Shown: piece by piece, positions 44,237 through 52,566 of the stretch
How positions within the stretch are numbered: the stretch's first letter is position 1
Layout of the letters: each line of letters opens with the position of its first letter
From: Rhizobium sp. CSW-27
Lineage (GTDB): Bacteria > Pseudomonadota > Alphaproteobacteria > Rhizobiales > Rhizobiaceae
DNA: 64,000 bases
Reading direction: 5' to 3'
Assembly: GCF_018760785.1 (NCBI RefSeq)
Contig: NZ_JAHHZO010000010.1
Coordinates: forward strand, 168,982 to 232,981
The notes under the pieces: generated by a model
Databases searched by the model: none
Seen by the model: the letters and a program-made list of their open reading frames with translations, nothing else
What the model was told of the DNA's origin: nothing
Program-made: the position numbers and the translations under genes

Positions 44237-44881
44237 CTAGCGCACGATGTAGCGGTCGGTGCGGTGGTTGATGGCGAGTGTCAGGTTCAGCGTCACAGCC
44301 GCCAGGATGGAGCAGAGAATGACGAAGGGGGTGGCGACAAAGAAGGAGATCGTCAGCACGACACCATCGAGCGCCAGCTGCACCAGGCCGGCGCGCCAGC
44401 CGAACTTGTCCTGCAGGTAGAGCGCCAGGATGCCGAAGCCGCCGAGGCTTGCCCGGTGCCGGAAGAGGGCGAGCATGCCGGTGCCGATCAGCAACCCGCC
44501 GAAAAGGGCGGCGACCAGCGGGTTGATCTCGCCGATGGAAACGAGATCCGGCAGGATTTCCGTGAGAACCGAGGTGAGCGCCACCGCCGCAAAGGTCTTC
44601 AGCGTGAAGGCCAGTCCCAGTCGCCTGTAGGCCAGCCAGTAGAACGGCAGGTTGAGCAGGAAGAAGACCACGCCGAAACTCAGGCCCGTCGAATAGCGCA
44701 GCAGGAAGCCGAGACCGGCCGTGCCGCCGATCAGGAGATGGGCTGAGGAAAGCAATGTGACGCCGAGCGCCGCCAGCATGGAACCGGCCACCACGCCCTG
44801 GATATCCTCCAGGATCGAATGGCGGTCGGAACTTGAAGCCCAGAAGCCGACCGGCGTCTTTTGCTGGCTTGCATTGGCCAT
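44237..44881 (-). CDS. YitT-family membrane protein (second of a tandem pair)
   Basis: A 214-residue inner-membrane protein with five or six helices, including SFGVVFFLLNLPFYWLAYRRLGL and RHRASLGGFGILALYLQ, hallmarks of the YitT/DUF161 family. The start overlaps the stop of its paralogue as TGATG. The two proteins share motifs throughout (HRASLGG, YIV at the C-terminus) and arose by duplication. The substrate or function is unknown. Confidence 0.87.
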   Translation of the reverse strand: MANASQQKTPVGFWASSSDRHSILEDIQGVVAGSMLAALGVTLLSSAHLLIGGTAGLGFLLRYSTGLSFGVVFFLLNLPFYWLAYRRLGLAFTLKTFAAVALTSVLTEILPDLVSIGEINPLVAALFGGLLIGTGMLALFRHRASLGGFGILALYLQDKFGWRAGLVQLALDGVVLTISFFVATPFVILCSILAAVTLNLTLAINHRTDRYIVR

Positions 44882-45522
44882 CAGCGCACCACGATGTAAC
44901 GGTCCGAGCGATGGTTGATCGCCAGGAACAGGTTGAGGATCACCGCGCCGAGGATCGACCAGACGACGACCTGCCAGTCGAGCACCAGGAAGGCGCAGGC
45001 CATGACGCCGGTATCGAAGGCAAGCTGGATCAGGCCCGCCTGGATGCCGAAGCGCTCCTGGATGTATATCGCCAGAATGCCCACACCGCCAAGGCTCGCC
45101 CGGTGCCGGTAGAGTGCCAGCAGACCATAGCCCAGCAACAGTCCGCCCATCAGCGCGCCCCAGAAGGGATGCAGGTAATCGATCAGCAGGAAGCGCTTTT
45201 CCGCCTCGGTGATCAGCGAGACGAGACCGATGGCAACGAATGTCTTGGCCGAAAAGGCAAGCCCGAGCCGCTTGAAGGAGAGATAGTAGAAAGGCAGGTT
45301 GACGAGGAAGAACAGCAGGCCGAACGAGATCTTGAACGTGTAGTGCACCAGGAAGGCGACGCCCGCCGTGCCGCCGGTCAGCAGGCCGACGCGATTGAGG
45401 AAATAGAAGCCGAGCGCCGAAACCAGTGCCCCGGTCAGAAGGCCCTGGCTGTCCTCCAGCAGCGTGTGCTGCGAGGGATCGGCGCTGTAGAAACCGAGCG
45501 TCTTCTTCTGTGACAAGGCCAT
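44881..45522 (-). CDS. YitT-family membrane protein (first of a tandem pair)
   Basis: A 213-residue paralogue of the downstream gene, with the same core: SFGLLFFLVNLPFYYLSFKRLGL, RHRASLGGVGILAIYIQERFG and the terminal INHRSDRYIVVR. The two genes are coupled through a one-base stop/start overlap, so they may form a heteromeric membrane complex. The function of YitT proteins is not established. Confidence 0.88.
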   Translation of the reverse strand: MALSQKKTLGFYSADPSQHTLLEDSQGLLTGALVSALGFYFLNRVGLLTGGTAGVAFLVHYTFKISFGLLFFLVNLPFYYLSFKRLGLAFSAKTFVAIGLVSLITEAEKRFLLIDYLHPFWGALMGGLLLGYGLLALYRHRASLGGVGILAIYIQERFGIQAGLIQLAFDTGVMACAFLVLDWQVVVWSILGAVILNLFLAINHRSDRYIVVR

Positions 45523-45617
45523 GTTCCCCGTTGTGTTTTGCCGCGATTGTGCACTGCAGAACAGACGGCTTCAAGATGGGGCAGCATCCCTGACCGAAAA
45601 GGCAAGAAAGCGCGCGT

Positions 45618-46553
45618 TCACGCCGTCAGCCGGGCAAGAAACAGAATGCCGAAGACGGGTTTGCCGGCATCCATGCGAATATCGGTCTTCATCAGGTCGA
45701 GCAGCGTGAAGCCGCACTCGGCCAGCAGTGCCTGCACATAGGCTTCGGCATGGGCATAGCGCAGCGAAGGCTGCAGGCTGAAGCCCTCGGCCGTATCGCC
45801 GCCATCCTCCACCGAAAAGGCAAAGAGGCCGCCGGGTCGCAGCAGCGCGCGCACCAGCCCGAAGGTGGTGCCGAGACTGCCGAGATACATCAGCACATCG
45901 GCAGCGGAGACAAGATCGGCACGCTGACGCGGCAGTTCAGCGGCAAACAGGCTGTCGACAGCCGATGCATCGGAAAGGTCCGCCTGCCCGAGATGATGGT
46001 AGAGCCCCTTTTCCTGCGCCTTGGCCAGCATGTTGGCCGAAAGATCGAAGCCTTCCAGCCGCTGCGTGACAGCCGCCACCTCGACGCCGAACAGGCCCGT
46101 GCCGCAGCCGAGGTCCACAACGCGCGCGAACGGCGCATGCGGCGCGACCATGGAAAACAGCTTCTGCGGCACGCTGTAGTTCAGCTTCTCCACCAGCGCC
46201 GTCTCGAAGCGGTCGGCATAGTCATCGAACAGCCCTTCCACATAGGCGGATGGCGGTGTCTCCGGCGTCGGGGCGGCACCGAGCAGGGCAAGTTTCAGTT
46301 CGGCGCCGAACAGGCCCGTATCATCCTGCTCGGCTACGCGGGAAAACGCCTCGATCGCCTTTGCCGGCAGTGCAGCCTTCTCGCAATAGTCGCCAAGCAG
46401 GAACCAGCCGGCCGTCCAGCCGGGCACGATCTCGAGCGCCTGTTCGATGAGTTCGGCGGCGGCGGCATGGTCGCCCGCCTCCGCCAGCATGCGGGCATAA
46501 TCGGCGCGGCGATCGGCGATCACGTCGCCGGACGAGAACTGGATGGGTGTCAT
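45618..46553 (-). CDS. TPR-linked SAM-dependent methyltransferase
   Basis: A 311-residue protein from MTPIQFSSGDVIADRRADYAR. Residues about 15-90 form TPR-like helices; the rest is a class I methyltransferase with VVDLGCGTGLFGVEVA at about residue 150, the post-I LEGFDLSANML and DLVSAADVLMYLG segments. Substrate unknown; the TPR domain suggests a protein or complex partner. It is flanked by divergent and convergent genes and has no clear operon partner. Confidence 0.82.
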   Translation of the reverse strand: MTPIQFSSGDVIADRRADYARMLAEAGDHAAAAELIEQALEIVPGWTAGWFLLGDYCEKAALPAKAIEAFSRVAEQDDTGLFGAELKLALLGAAPTPETPPSAYVEGLFDDYADRFETALVEKLNYSVPQKLFSMVAPHAPFARVVDLGCGTGLFGVEVAAVTQRLEGFDLSANMLAKAQEKGLYHHLGQADLSDASAVDSLFAAELPRQRADLVSAADVLMYLGSLGTTFGLVRALLRPGGLFAFSVEDGGDTAEGFSLQPSLRYAHAEAYVQALLAECGFTLLDLMKTDIRMDAGKPVFGILFLARLTA

Positions 46554-46697
46554 GGATTTCGATGTTCCGAGGATCGCGCGCTTCTGGACGAAGCCACAAA
46601 AAAACACAAGTTCTATCGCATGCGGCAATGCAGAATGCTTGCGGGCCCGGGATGCGGAACCTATGTCTTGCAGCGCAACGAACCGAGGACAAACGGC

Positions 46698-46964
46698 ATG
46701 GCCGAGCAGGTGAACAGGTTTCTGGGCGACAGCCCCGGGCGAACGATCGTCAAGCTGATCGTGGTGTCGCTGATCGTCGGCTTCGTCATGACGGTCTTCG
46801 ACGTTCGGCCATGGGATGTGTTCCACGGCATCCGCGACTTCGTTCTCGACCTGTGGCATCGCGGCTTCAAGGCGCTCGGCGCCGTGGGTGACTACCTGCT
46901 GGTGGGCGCAACCATCGTCATTCCTGCCTTCGTGATCCTGCGCATTCTGAGCTATCGACGCTGA
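46698..46964 (+). CDS. Small two-helix membrane protein
   Basis: An 88-residue protein with two hydrophobic helices (IVKLIVVSLIVGFVMTVFDV and LLVGATIVIPAFVILRIL) separated by a short loop with a WDVF motif. It resembles small conserved rhizobial membrane proteins (possibly DUF6460). GAGGA lies upstream. The stop overlaps the start of the CAP-domain gene as TGATG. Function unknown. Confidence 0.7.
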   Translation: MAEQVNRFLGDSPGRTIVKLIVVSLIVGFVMTVFDVRPWDVFHGIRDFVLDLWHRGFKALGAVGDYLLVGATIVIPAFVILRILSYRR

Positions 46965-47452
46965 TGACCCCTCTTCTTCATTCCCGCCGCGGCCTTGTTC
47001 TGTTTTCGGGCGCGGCTCTGGCCACCCTTGCCGGCTGCTCCATCACGCCGCGAATCCTGCCCGTCGATGGCGCAACGGACGATACCCGCGGTGCTCTGCC
47101 GCTCGTCAACGCGCTGAGGGCGAAACATGGGCTCTCGCCGGTCTCCGCAAGCAGCCCCACGGCGCGCGCGGCGGCGGAACAGGCGGTGCGCATGGCCCGC
47201 GCCAACCAGATGAGCCATCTGATCGGCTTTGGCGACGATTTCGGTGCGCGCATGAAACGCAACGGCGTGCCGCTGCCGGCGGCAGAAAACATCGCCAGCG
47301 GCCAGGCCGACGTGACGGCCGCTGTCGAAGCCTGGATCAATTCGCCGAAGCATCTGGAGAACATGCTGGGCAATTACCGCATGATGGGCGTTGCCATGGC
47401 GCGCTCGCCATCCACCGCGCGTCCCTATTGGGCAATGGTTCTGTCGGCCTGA
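46964..47452 (+). CDS. CAP-domain lipoprotein
   Basis: A 162-residue protein with a signal peptide and lipobox (LATLAGCSI), followed by a CAP (SCP/PR1) domain: RGALPLVNALRAKHGLSPV, NQMSHLIGFGDDFGARM, AENIASG, AWINSPKHLENML. These histidine/glutamate positions are those of the domain. It should reside in the cell envelope; CAP proteins in bacteria are often of unknown role. It is translationally coupled to the small membrane protein upstream. Confidence 0.85.
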   Translation: MTPLLHSRRGLVLFSGAALATLAGCSITPRILPVDGATDDTRGALPLVNALRAKHGLSPVSASSPTARAAAEQAVRMARANQMSHLIGFGDDFGARMKRNGVPLPAAENIASGQADVTAAVEAWINSPKHLENMLGNYRMMGVAMARSPSTARPYWAMVLSA

Positions 47453-47544
47453 TGCAGAACCGCGTGCCGGCGCCCGGTTCGGGACACCGCACCCGCAATG
47501 GCCATGCGGCGCAGCCATTTACGCTGTAGGTCCGGCAGGATCAC

Positions 47545-47661
47545 TCAGAACCGGGTGAACCCCTCAAGGTCCACGACCAGCCAGATCATAATGCGAAGCA
47601 GGACCACGAAAGCAGCCAGCACGATCAATATAAATGATGGACGACTAATTAATGTCTTCAT
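47545..47661 (-). CDS. Candidate 38-residue membrane peptide
   Basis: A 38-codon ORF encoding a hydrophobic helix (FILIVLAAFVVLLRIMIWLV) with a basic N-terminus (MKTLISRPS), the topology of small bacterial membrane proteins. Upstream on the same strand a TTGACA and a TATCGG hexamer are 17 bases apart, giving a plausible promoter about 40 bases before the start. No strong ribosome-binding site is visible, and nothing else explains this AT-rich patch between convergent genes. Confidence 0.45.
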   Translation of the reverse strand: MKTLISRPSFILIVLAAFVVLLRIMIWLVVDLEGFTRF

Positions 47662-47774
47662 CAAAAGACAGCGCCGATCTCTGTTTACTTGCCGATACCC
47701 CTAAGATCCGGGAGTGTCAAAGTCAAGCAACACATCTTTCATCGCACAGAAACTGTCCATCTATACGAATTTCA

Positions 47775-48857
47775 TCATAATCTCTCGGCCGCCCACCTTT
47801 CCATTGCCGTCGATTTGACGTCCAGGATCGAGGACAGACCCAGGCGCGTTGCCGCATTACCGAGGCCACGGACGATCTCGCCCGCCAGACCCGGCCCGCG
47901 ATAGACCATGCAGGAATAAAGCTGCACCAGATCCGCGCCGGCACGGATCTTCTCGAGCGCCGTCTCCGCAGACGACACGCCGCCAACGCCGATGATCGGC
48001 AGGTCCGGCCCCAGGCGCTTGCGCATGCGGGCGAGAACGGCCGTCGAGCGATGGAAGACGGGCTTGCCGGAAAGGCCGCCCGTTTCGCCCGCCTGCCGCA
48101 CATCCTTCAGCCCGTCGCGCGACAGCGTGGTGTTGGAAACGATCAGGCCATCCAGCGAATGCGAGAGAACCTCGGCGGCAACATCGTCCATGCCCTCCTC
48201 CGTCAGGTCCGGTGCGATCTTGAGGAAAACGGGAACAGGGCGACCGCGCCGGACCGCCTCCGCATCGCGCGCGGCAAGCACGGCGGAAAGCAGGGCCGCC
48301 AGGCTTTCACGCGCCTGCAGGTCGCGCAGGCCGGGCGTGTTGGGCGAGGAAATATTGACGGTGAAATAACGGGCGACGCCGGCAAAGCGATGAATGCCCG
48401 CCACGTAATCGGCAATGCGATCCTCGCTGTCCTTGTTGGCGCCGATATTGACCCCGACAATGCCGCGGGTCTTCAGCGCCGAAAGGCGTCTGAGCGCCGC
48501 CTCGTGCCCCTCGTTGTTGAAGCCCAGCCGGTTGATCACCCCCTCATCCGCCACCAGACGGAAGATGCGCGGACGCGGATTGCCCGCCTGCGGCTTCGGC
48601 GTCAGCGTGCCGACCTCGGTGAAGCCGAAGCCCAGCCGCAGCATCGCCTCCGGCACCTCGGCATTCTTGTCATAGCCGGCGGCAAGTCCGACGGGATTCG
48701 GAAAATCGAGACCCGCCAGGCGCACCCGCAACCGCGCATCCTCCGGCACCGCGCAGGCCGGCACGAGGCCGGATTTCAGCGCGGCAATCGAAAGCCCATG
48801 CGCCGTTTCCGGGTCTAGCGTGAAGAGGGGCGCGCGCAGAAAATCGAAGACGGACAT
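47775..48857 (-). CDS. pyrD: Dihydroorotate dehydrogenase (class 2)
   Basis: A 360-residue membrane-associated quinone-dependent enzyme of pyrimidine synthesis. The family motifs are clear: FPNPVGLAAGYDKNAE, NRLGFNNEG, VNISSPNTPGLRDLQ, FLKIAPDL, SNTT and IIGVGGVSSAETALEKI. The N-terminal extension with LRAPLFTLDPETAHGLS marks class 2. Its start overlaps the stop of the DUF952 gene upstream as TGATG. Confidence 0.95.
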   Translation of the reverse strand: MSVFDFLRAPLFTLDPETAHGLSIAALKSGLVPACAVPEDARLRVRLAGLDFPNPVGLAAGYDKNAEVPEAMLRLGFGFTEVGTLTPKPQAGNPRPRIFRLVADEGVINRLGFNNEGHEAALRRLSALKTRGIVGVNIGANKDSEDRIADYVAGIHRFAGVARYFTVNISSPNTPGLRDLQARESLAALLSAVLAARDAEAVRRGRPVPVFLKIAPDLTEEGMDDVAAEVLSHSLDGLIVSNTTLSRDGLKDVRQAGETGGLSGKPVFHRSTAVLARMRKRLGPDLPIIGVGGVSSAETALEKIRAGADLVQLYSCMVYRGPGLAGEIVRGLGNAATRLGLSSILDVKSTAMERWAAERL

Positions 48858-49201
48858 CAGGAAAGCTCCGGAAACTGGTGGGTGCCATCGGGCGAAAGCG
48901 GCAACGGCCTTTCCCACAGAACCGCATCCAGCGGCAAGGCCGCATAAAGATGTGGAAAGAGAGCGCCGCCGCGAGAGGGTTCGAAGACGAGGCTTTCGCC
49001 CAGCAGCGCGCCATCGACGGCCACGAGCAGAAGATCGTCCTGACCGGCAAAATGACGCCGTGCCGTCTCGGCGACCTGTTCTGCCGTCGAAAAATGGATA
49101 AAGCCATCCGCATGGTCGACCGCAGCGCCCGTAAAAATGCCGGTGCTTCGCGCCGATTGCCACAAATCGTGCGGAACGATCTTATATACGATGCTGCTCA
49201 T
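48857..49201 (-). CDS. DUF952-family protein
   Basis: A 114-residue protein beginning MSSIVYKIVPHDLWQSARSTG, with the DUF952 hallmarks DGFIHFSTAEQVAETARRHF and the C-terminal FPHLYAALPLDAVLW. GGAGAG precedes the start. The gene is coupled to pyrD by a one-base overlap, a common pairing in rhizobia. Function unknown; the fold is related to ADP-ribosyl-binding or glutathione-S-transferase-like small domains in some reports, which is not shown here. Confidence 0.85.
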   Translation of the reverse strand: MSSIVYKIVPHDLWQSARSTGIFTGAAVDHADGFIHFSTAEQVAETARRHFAGQDDLLLVAVDGALLGESLVFEPSRGGALFPHLYAALPLDAVLWERPLPLSPDGTHQFPELS

Positions 49202-49334
49202 GCGCGTCTCTCCTTCGGCAAAGGACGCAGAGGCTTTGCCGCAAACGGCGGCCATTGTCCATGCCGGCCGCCACGAAGGAAGAGGCCCGGAGCACCGGGG
49301 CGAACGGCCCCGGCAACGGCAAGGGAGTGGCAGG

Positions 49335-49751
49335 ATGCGAACAGGAATATATGCCTTGATGCTGATCATTGGCCCGGCTGAGACGATGGCGCAGGCCCAG
49401 ACCTCGCCGCCCGGCCCCGAGGCTTTACCCCGCTACCGGCTTGAGCGCACCGAACACGGTTTCATCAGGCTGGACCAGCAGACCGGCGCGGTGAGTTCCT
49501 GCCGCGAGGAGACGACCGGGCTCGTCTGCCGGCTGGCAGCCGACGAGCGGGCCGCCTGGGAACAGGAACTCGACATGCTCGCAAGGCGCGTGGCCGCCCT
49601 GGAGGCGCGGGCGGGTCGCCCGGAGGATCAAGCCCCCGCGGAGGCGGATATCGAGCGCTCGCTATCGATCATGGAACGTTTCATGCGCCGCTTCATGAAC
49701 CTCATCGAGGAATTTCGCGGCCATGAGACGCCGCAACCGGATCGCACCTGA
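49335..49751 (+). CDS. Hypothetical exported protein
   Basis: A 138-residue protein with an N-terminal hydrophobic segment that can serve as a signal peptide (MRTGIYALMLIIGPAETMAQA) and GGGAG upstream. The mature part has a cysteine pair (SCREETTGLVCRL) and a charged helical region with coiled-coil character (ALEARAGRPEDQ), ending in FMRRFMNLIEEFRG. Not recognised; probably periplasmic. Confidence 0.7.
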   Translation: MRTGIYALMLIIGPAETMAQAQTSPPGPEALPRYRLERTEHGFIRLDQQTGAVSSCREETTGLVCRLAADERAAWEQELDMLARRVAALEARAGRPEDQAPAEADIERSLSIMERFMRRFMNLIEEFRGHETPQPDRT

Positions 49752-49880
49752 TCCTTCGGATGAGGCGCCTGCCCGGCCCACAATTTGCCCCCTGAAACTT
49801 AGACTTGTTTCGCGGTTAATGCAGGACTAAGAATATAATCGGGCAGGAAGCAGACTGTGCTCTTGGGAGGGGGCGTGGAC

Positions 49881-50528
49881 ATGCAGGAATTGACGATCAT
49901 CATCGCCGACGATCACCCCTTGTTCCGCGGCGCACTGTGTCAGGCATTGGGCGATATTGCCGAACGCCCCTGCGTGATCGAGGCCGGCACGTTCGAAGCC
50001 GCCCGGACGGCGGCACAGACCCATCCGGACGCGGATCTGATGCTGCTAGACCTCGCCATGCCAGGGGTCAGCGGCTTTTCCGGCCTGATGTCCCTGCGTG
50101 CCGAGGTTCAGAGCCTGCCGATTATCATTGTCTCGGCCAGCGACGACGCCGCCACGATCAGGCGCGCGATCGAACTGGGCGCATCCGGCTTCATTTCCAA
50201 GTCTTCCGGGCTGGACGATATACGCTGCGCGATCCGCACCGTGCTGGATGGCGGCGTGTGGACACCGAAGGATTACGCCGCCTGCCCGGACGAGGACCCG
50301 GCACTGGCCGATCTGATGGAGCGGCTGAAGACACTGACGCCACAGCAGAGCCGGGTGCTCTCCATGCTGGCCGAAGGACTGCTCAACAAGCAGATTGCCT
50401 ATGAACTCGGCGTGTCCGAGGCCACCATCAAGGCGCATGTCTCCGCCATCCTCCTGAAGCTGAATGTCGACAGCCGCACCCAGGCCGTCATCAAGCTCGG
50501 CAAGATCAACGTGGCAATGGTGGCCTGA
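49881..50528 (+). CDS. LuxR-type response regulator (CrbR/ErdR-like)
   Basis: A 215-residue regulator. The receiver domain has the acidic pair in IIADDHPLFRGAL, the phosphoacceptor Asp57 in LLDLAMPGV, and the lysine in FISKSSG; the C-terminal LuxR helix-turn-helix reads LLNKQIAYELGVSEATIKAHVSAILLKLNV. The overall pattern closely follows ErdR/CrbR-type regulators of acetate and alcohol use. The start at 49881 has GGGAGG upstream; a GTG at 49857 is an alternative. The SSF hybrid kinase at 18545 is a candidate partner. Confidence 0.88.
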   Translation: MQELTIIIADDHPLFRGALCQALGDIAERPCVIEAGTFEAARTAAQTHPDADLMLLDLAMPGVSGFSGLMSLRAEVQSLPIIIVSASDDAATIRRAIELGASGFISKSSGLDDIRCAIRTVLDGGVWTPKDYAACPDEDPALADLMERLKTLTPQQSRVLSMLAEGLLNKQIAYELGVSEATIKAHVSAILLKLNVDSRTQAVIKLGKINVAMVA

Positions 50529-50829
50529 CGGGCACACAAAAGGATTTTATTCCTTTTTCACTTTACTCTGAAATAGGCTTTGACTAGAACTGGGAGTGTC
50601 GGACATCCCGGTGTTCTGGTCTTTTGCCTACGGCCTCGACAATGGTTCCGGTTGAGGACATGGCGGCATCGACGGCGGCAGGCCCCGACGCGATCGGGGC
50701 GACGGCAAACATGACAGACGCGGGCGCGCGCCGGCGAAACCGAGGCCCCGGGCCGGCCTGTCGCAATGAATGTCCGGGCTGGTTTGCCGAATGAAGGGCA
50801 CTGGGCAAGGGCTGGGAGCACGAACGGCA
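50529..50829. other. Intergenic region with hairpin, nothing firm
   Basis: About 300 bases between the response regulator and the S24 gene. It begins with a weak AAAAGGA/TCCTTTT hairpin (50538-50557) that can terminate the regulator transcript, followed by GC-rich sequence that must hold the repressor promoter. No gene is supported. Confidence 0.45.
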
Positions 50830-51495
50830 ATGTTGTCGCACGAAACGATCTGGAAGGCGCTCGATACGCTGGCGGAACGTCATGAGATGACCGCCTCCGG
50901 CCTCGCGCGCCGTGCCGGGCTCGACCCCACCTCCTTCAACAAGTCCAAGCGTCACGGCCCGGACGGCAGGCTGCGCTGGCCCTCGACGGAATCAATCGCC
51001 AAGGTGCTCGAGGCCACCGGGGTCTCGCTCGACCAGTTCATGAGCTACATGCCGCAGACCACCCGCCAGGGCGGCCTGCCGGAGGGCGCGTTTCCACCGC
51101 AGGCCAGTGCCATTCCTCTGTTGGGCTTTGCCCAGGCCGGCGCCGGCGGCTTCTTCGATGATGGCGGCTTTCCCGCCGGCCAGGGTTGGGACGTGGTGGA
51201 TTTTCCGACCGATCCCGGTCGCAAGGCTGGCGTCTATGCCCTCGAAGTGCAGGGCGATTCCATGCTGCCGCTCTACCGGGACGGCGACCGGCTGATCGTG
51301 GAACCCGGCGCGCAGATCCGCCGCGGCGACCGAATCGTCGTCAAGACGCGTGAGGGCGAGGTAATGGCCAAGGTTCTGTTGCGTCAGAGCGCCCGCACGA
51401 TCGAACTCGGCTCACTCAACCCAACCCATCCCAACCGCAGCTTCGACATGGCGGATGTCGAATGGATCGCCCGGATCATCTGGGCAAGCCAGTAG
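50830..51495 (+). CDS. S24-family transcriptional regulator
   Basis: A 221-residue protein with an N-terminal XRE-type helix-turn-helix (MTASGLARRAGLDPTSFNKSKR) and a C-terminal S24 serine peptidase domain. The cleavage-site region FAQAGAGG, the catalytic serine in VQGDSMLPLYRDGD and the lysine in GEVMAKVLL are all present, so self-cleavage is possible as in LexA/CI repressors. No phage genes surround it, so it is a chromosomal regulator. Its target is unknown. Confidence 0.85.
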   Translation: MLSHETIWKALDTLAERHEMTASGLARRAGLDPTSFNKSKRHGPDGRLRWPSTESIAKVLEATGVSLDQFMSYMPQTTRQGGLPEGAFPPQASAIPLLGFAQAGAGGFFDDGGFPAGQGWDVVDFPTDPGRKAGVYALEVQGDSMLPLYRDGDRLIVEPGAQIRRGDRIVVKTREGEVMAKVLLRQSARTIELGSLNPTHPNRSFDMADVEWIARIIWASQ

Positions 51496-51596
51496 GGTTT
51501 TCCGATCGGTGCCGCAGCAGCTTTTCCCGCAGCCACCGGCGGACACCGCGCAATCCCGCCGCCGCCCGGTTCGACCGGCGATCGGGACCGTCCGCG

Positions 51597-52433
51597 TCAA
51601 TAAAAGCCGTTCGGGAAATAGCGCAGATAGATATCCTGCAGCTTTCCCTTGCGGACAAGCTGCGTCAGCGCATAGTCGAAGGCCTGCGCCAGTTGCGGCG
51701 TGTTCCTGCGCGTCATCAGCACCATGCCTTCTCCCAGGAAACGCTCCGAAAGATAGGGCCCGTCATAGAGGGTGCAGCAGCCCTGCGCGCCCTCTCCCGC
51801 CACCCAGAAGGGAAGACGCAGGCCATCGGAAAAGACCGCGTCCACCTCCTTCCGCTTCAGGGCGTCCAGCATGCCGGCCTGGTCCTCGAAGGCAACCTGT
51901 TTCAGCCTTGGAAAGAAGCTGGCGAGCATTGCCTGATGCACCGTTCCCCTGACCACGCCAACCGGCCGACCGGCCAGCGCTTCGGCAGCCTTTCCCTCGA
52001 GCCCCACCTCGCGGTTGCGGGCGAACCGCGCCGGGATGCTGATATAGGGTCTGGAGAAGGCGAAGCGCTGGCGAAGGGCGGGCGTGACCGCAATGCCGGC
52101 GGCGATGGCCTCGCCCTCGCCCGCCTCGAGCGCCGCCTCCAGATCCGCAAAGGGCATGGCCTGCACCTGGCACTTCGCCTCGATCGCCAGCTCGCGGCAG
52201 ATTTCCCGGACCAGATCCAGGTGAAAGCCCGCCAGACGCCCCGTCTGGTCCACGAAACTGAAGGGCGGAAAGTCCACCGTCGTCAGCACGCGAAGACGCG
52301 GCAGCGTCGATAGATCCGGCCGCGCCAGACGTTCGTCGGCATCGAACAGAACCGGCATCTCGGATGTCTGCGCCCGCGCGGAAGGCGCCCCGAGAAGGAT
52401 GACGGCCGCAAGAATCAGCAGAATTTTTTGCAT
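51597..52433 (-). CDS. Periplasmic amino-acid-type binding protein
   Basis: A 278-residue family 3 solute-binding protein with a signal peptide (ILLILAAVILLGAPSARA). Ligand-region motifs include LTTVDFPPFSFVDQTGRLAGFHLDL and the hinge GIAVTPALRQRFAFSRPY. No permease or ATPase gene is adjacent, so it may work with a transporter encoded elsewhere or with a sensor. The start at 52433 is chosen on the signal peptide; it is divergent from the GT2 gene. Confidence 0.85.
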   Translation of the reverse strand: MQKILLILAAVILLGAPSARAQTSEMPVLFDADERLARPDLSTLPRLRVLTTVDFPPFSFVDQTGRLAGFHLDLVREICRELAIEAKCQVQAMPFADLEAALEAGEGEAIAAGIAVTPALRQRFAFSRPYISIPARFARNREVGLEGKAAEALAGRPVGVVRGTVHQAMLASFFPRLKQVAFEDQAGMLDALKRKEVDAVFSDGLRLPFWVAGEGAQGCCTLYDGPYLSERFLGEGMVLMTRRNTPQLAQAFDYALTQLVRKGKLQDIYLRYFPNGFY

Positions 52434-52566
52434 CTTTTGCGAGAATCCCTCAGTTTTGCCAGGTGAAACTATTGCGTGTCCGTCTATGATCATCTCGGGG
52501 ACATGGGGCGCAACTCTTGCGGTATGGTGTATCAGCTTGAGTGAGACGGGGGAATATCCGCCCACG

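Noticed and set aside
49834..49839. TATAAT hexamer as promoter of the response regulator
   Set aside because: No -35 element stands at 16 to 18 bases, so the hexamer alone is not enough for a promoter call.
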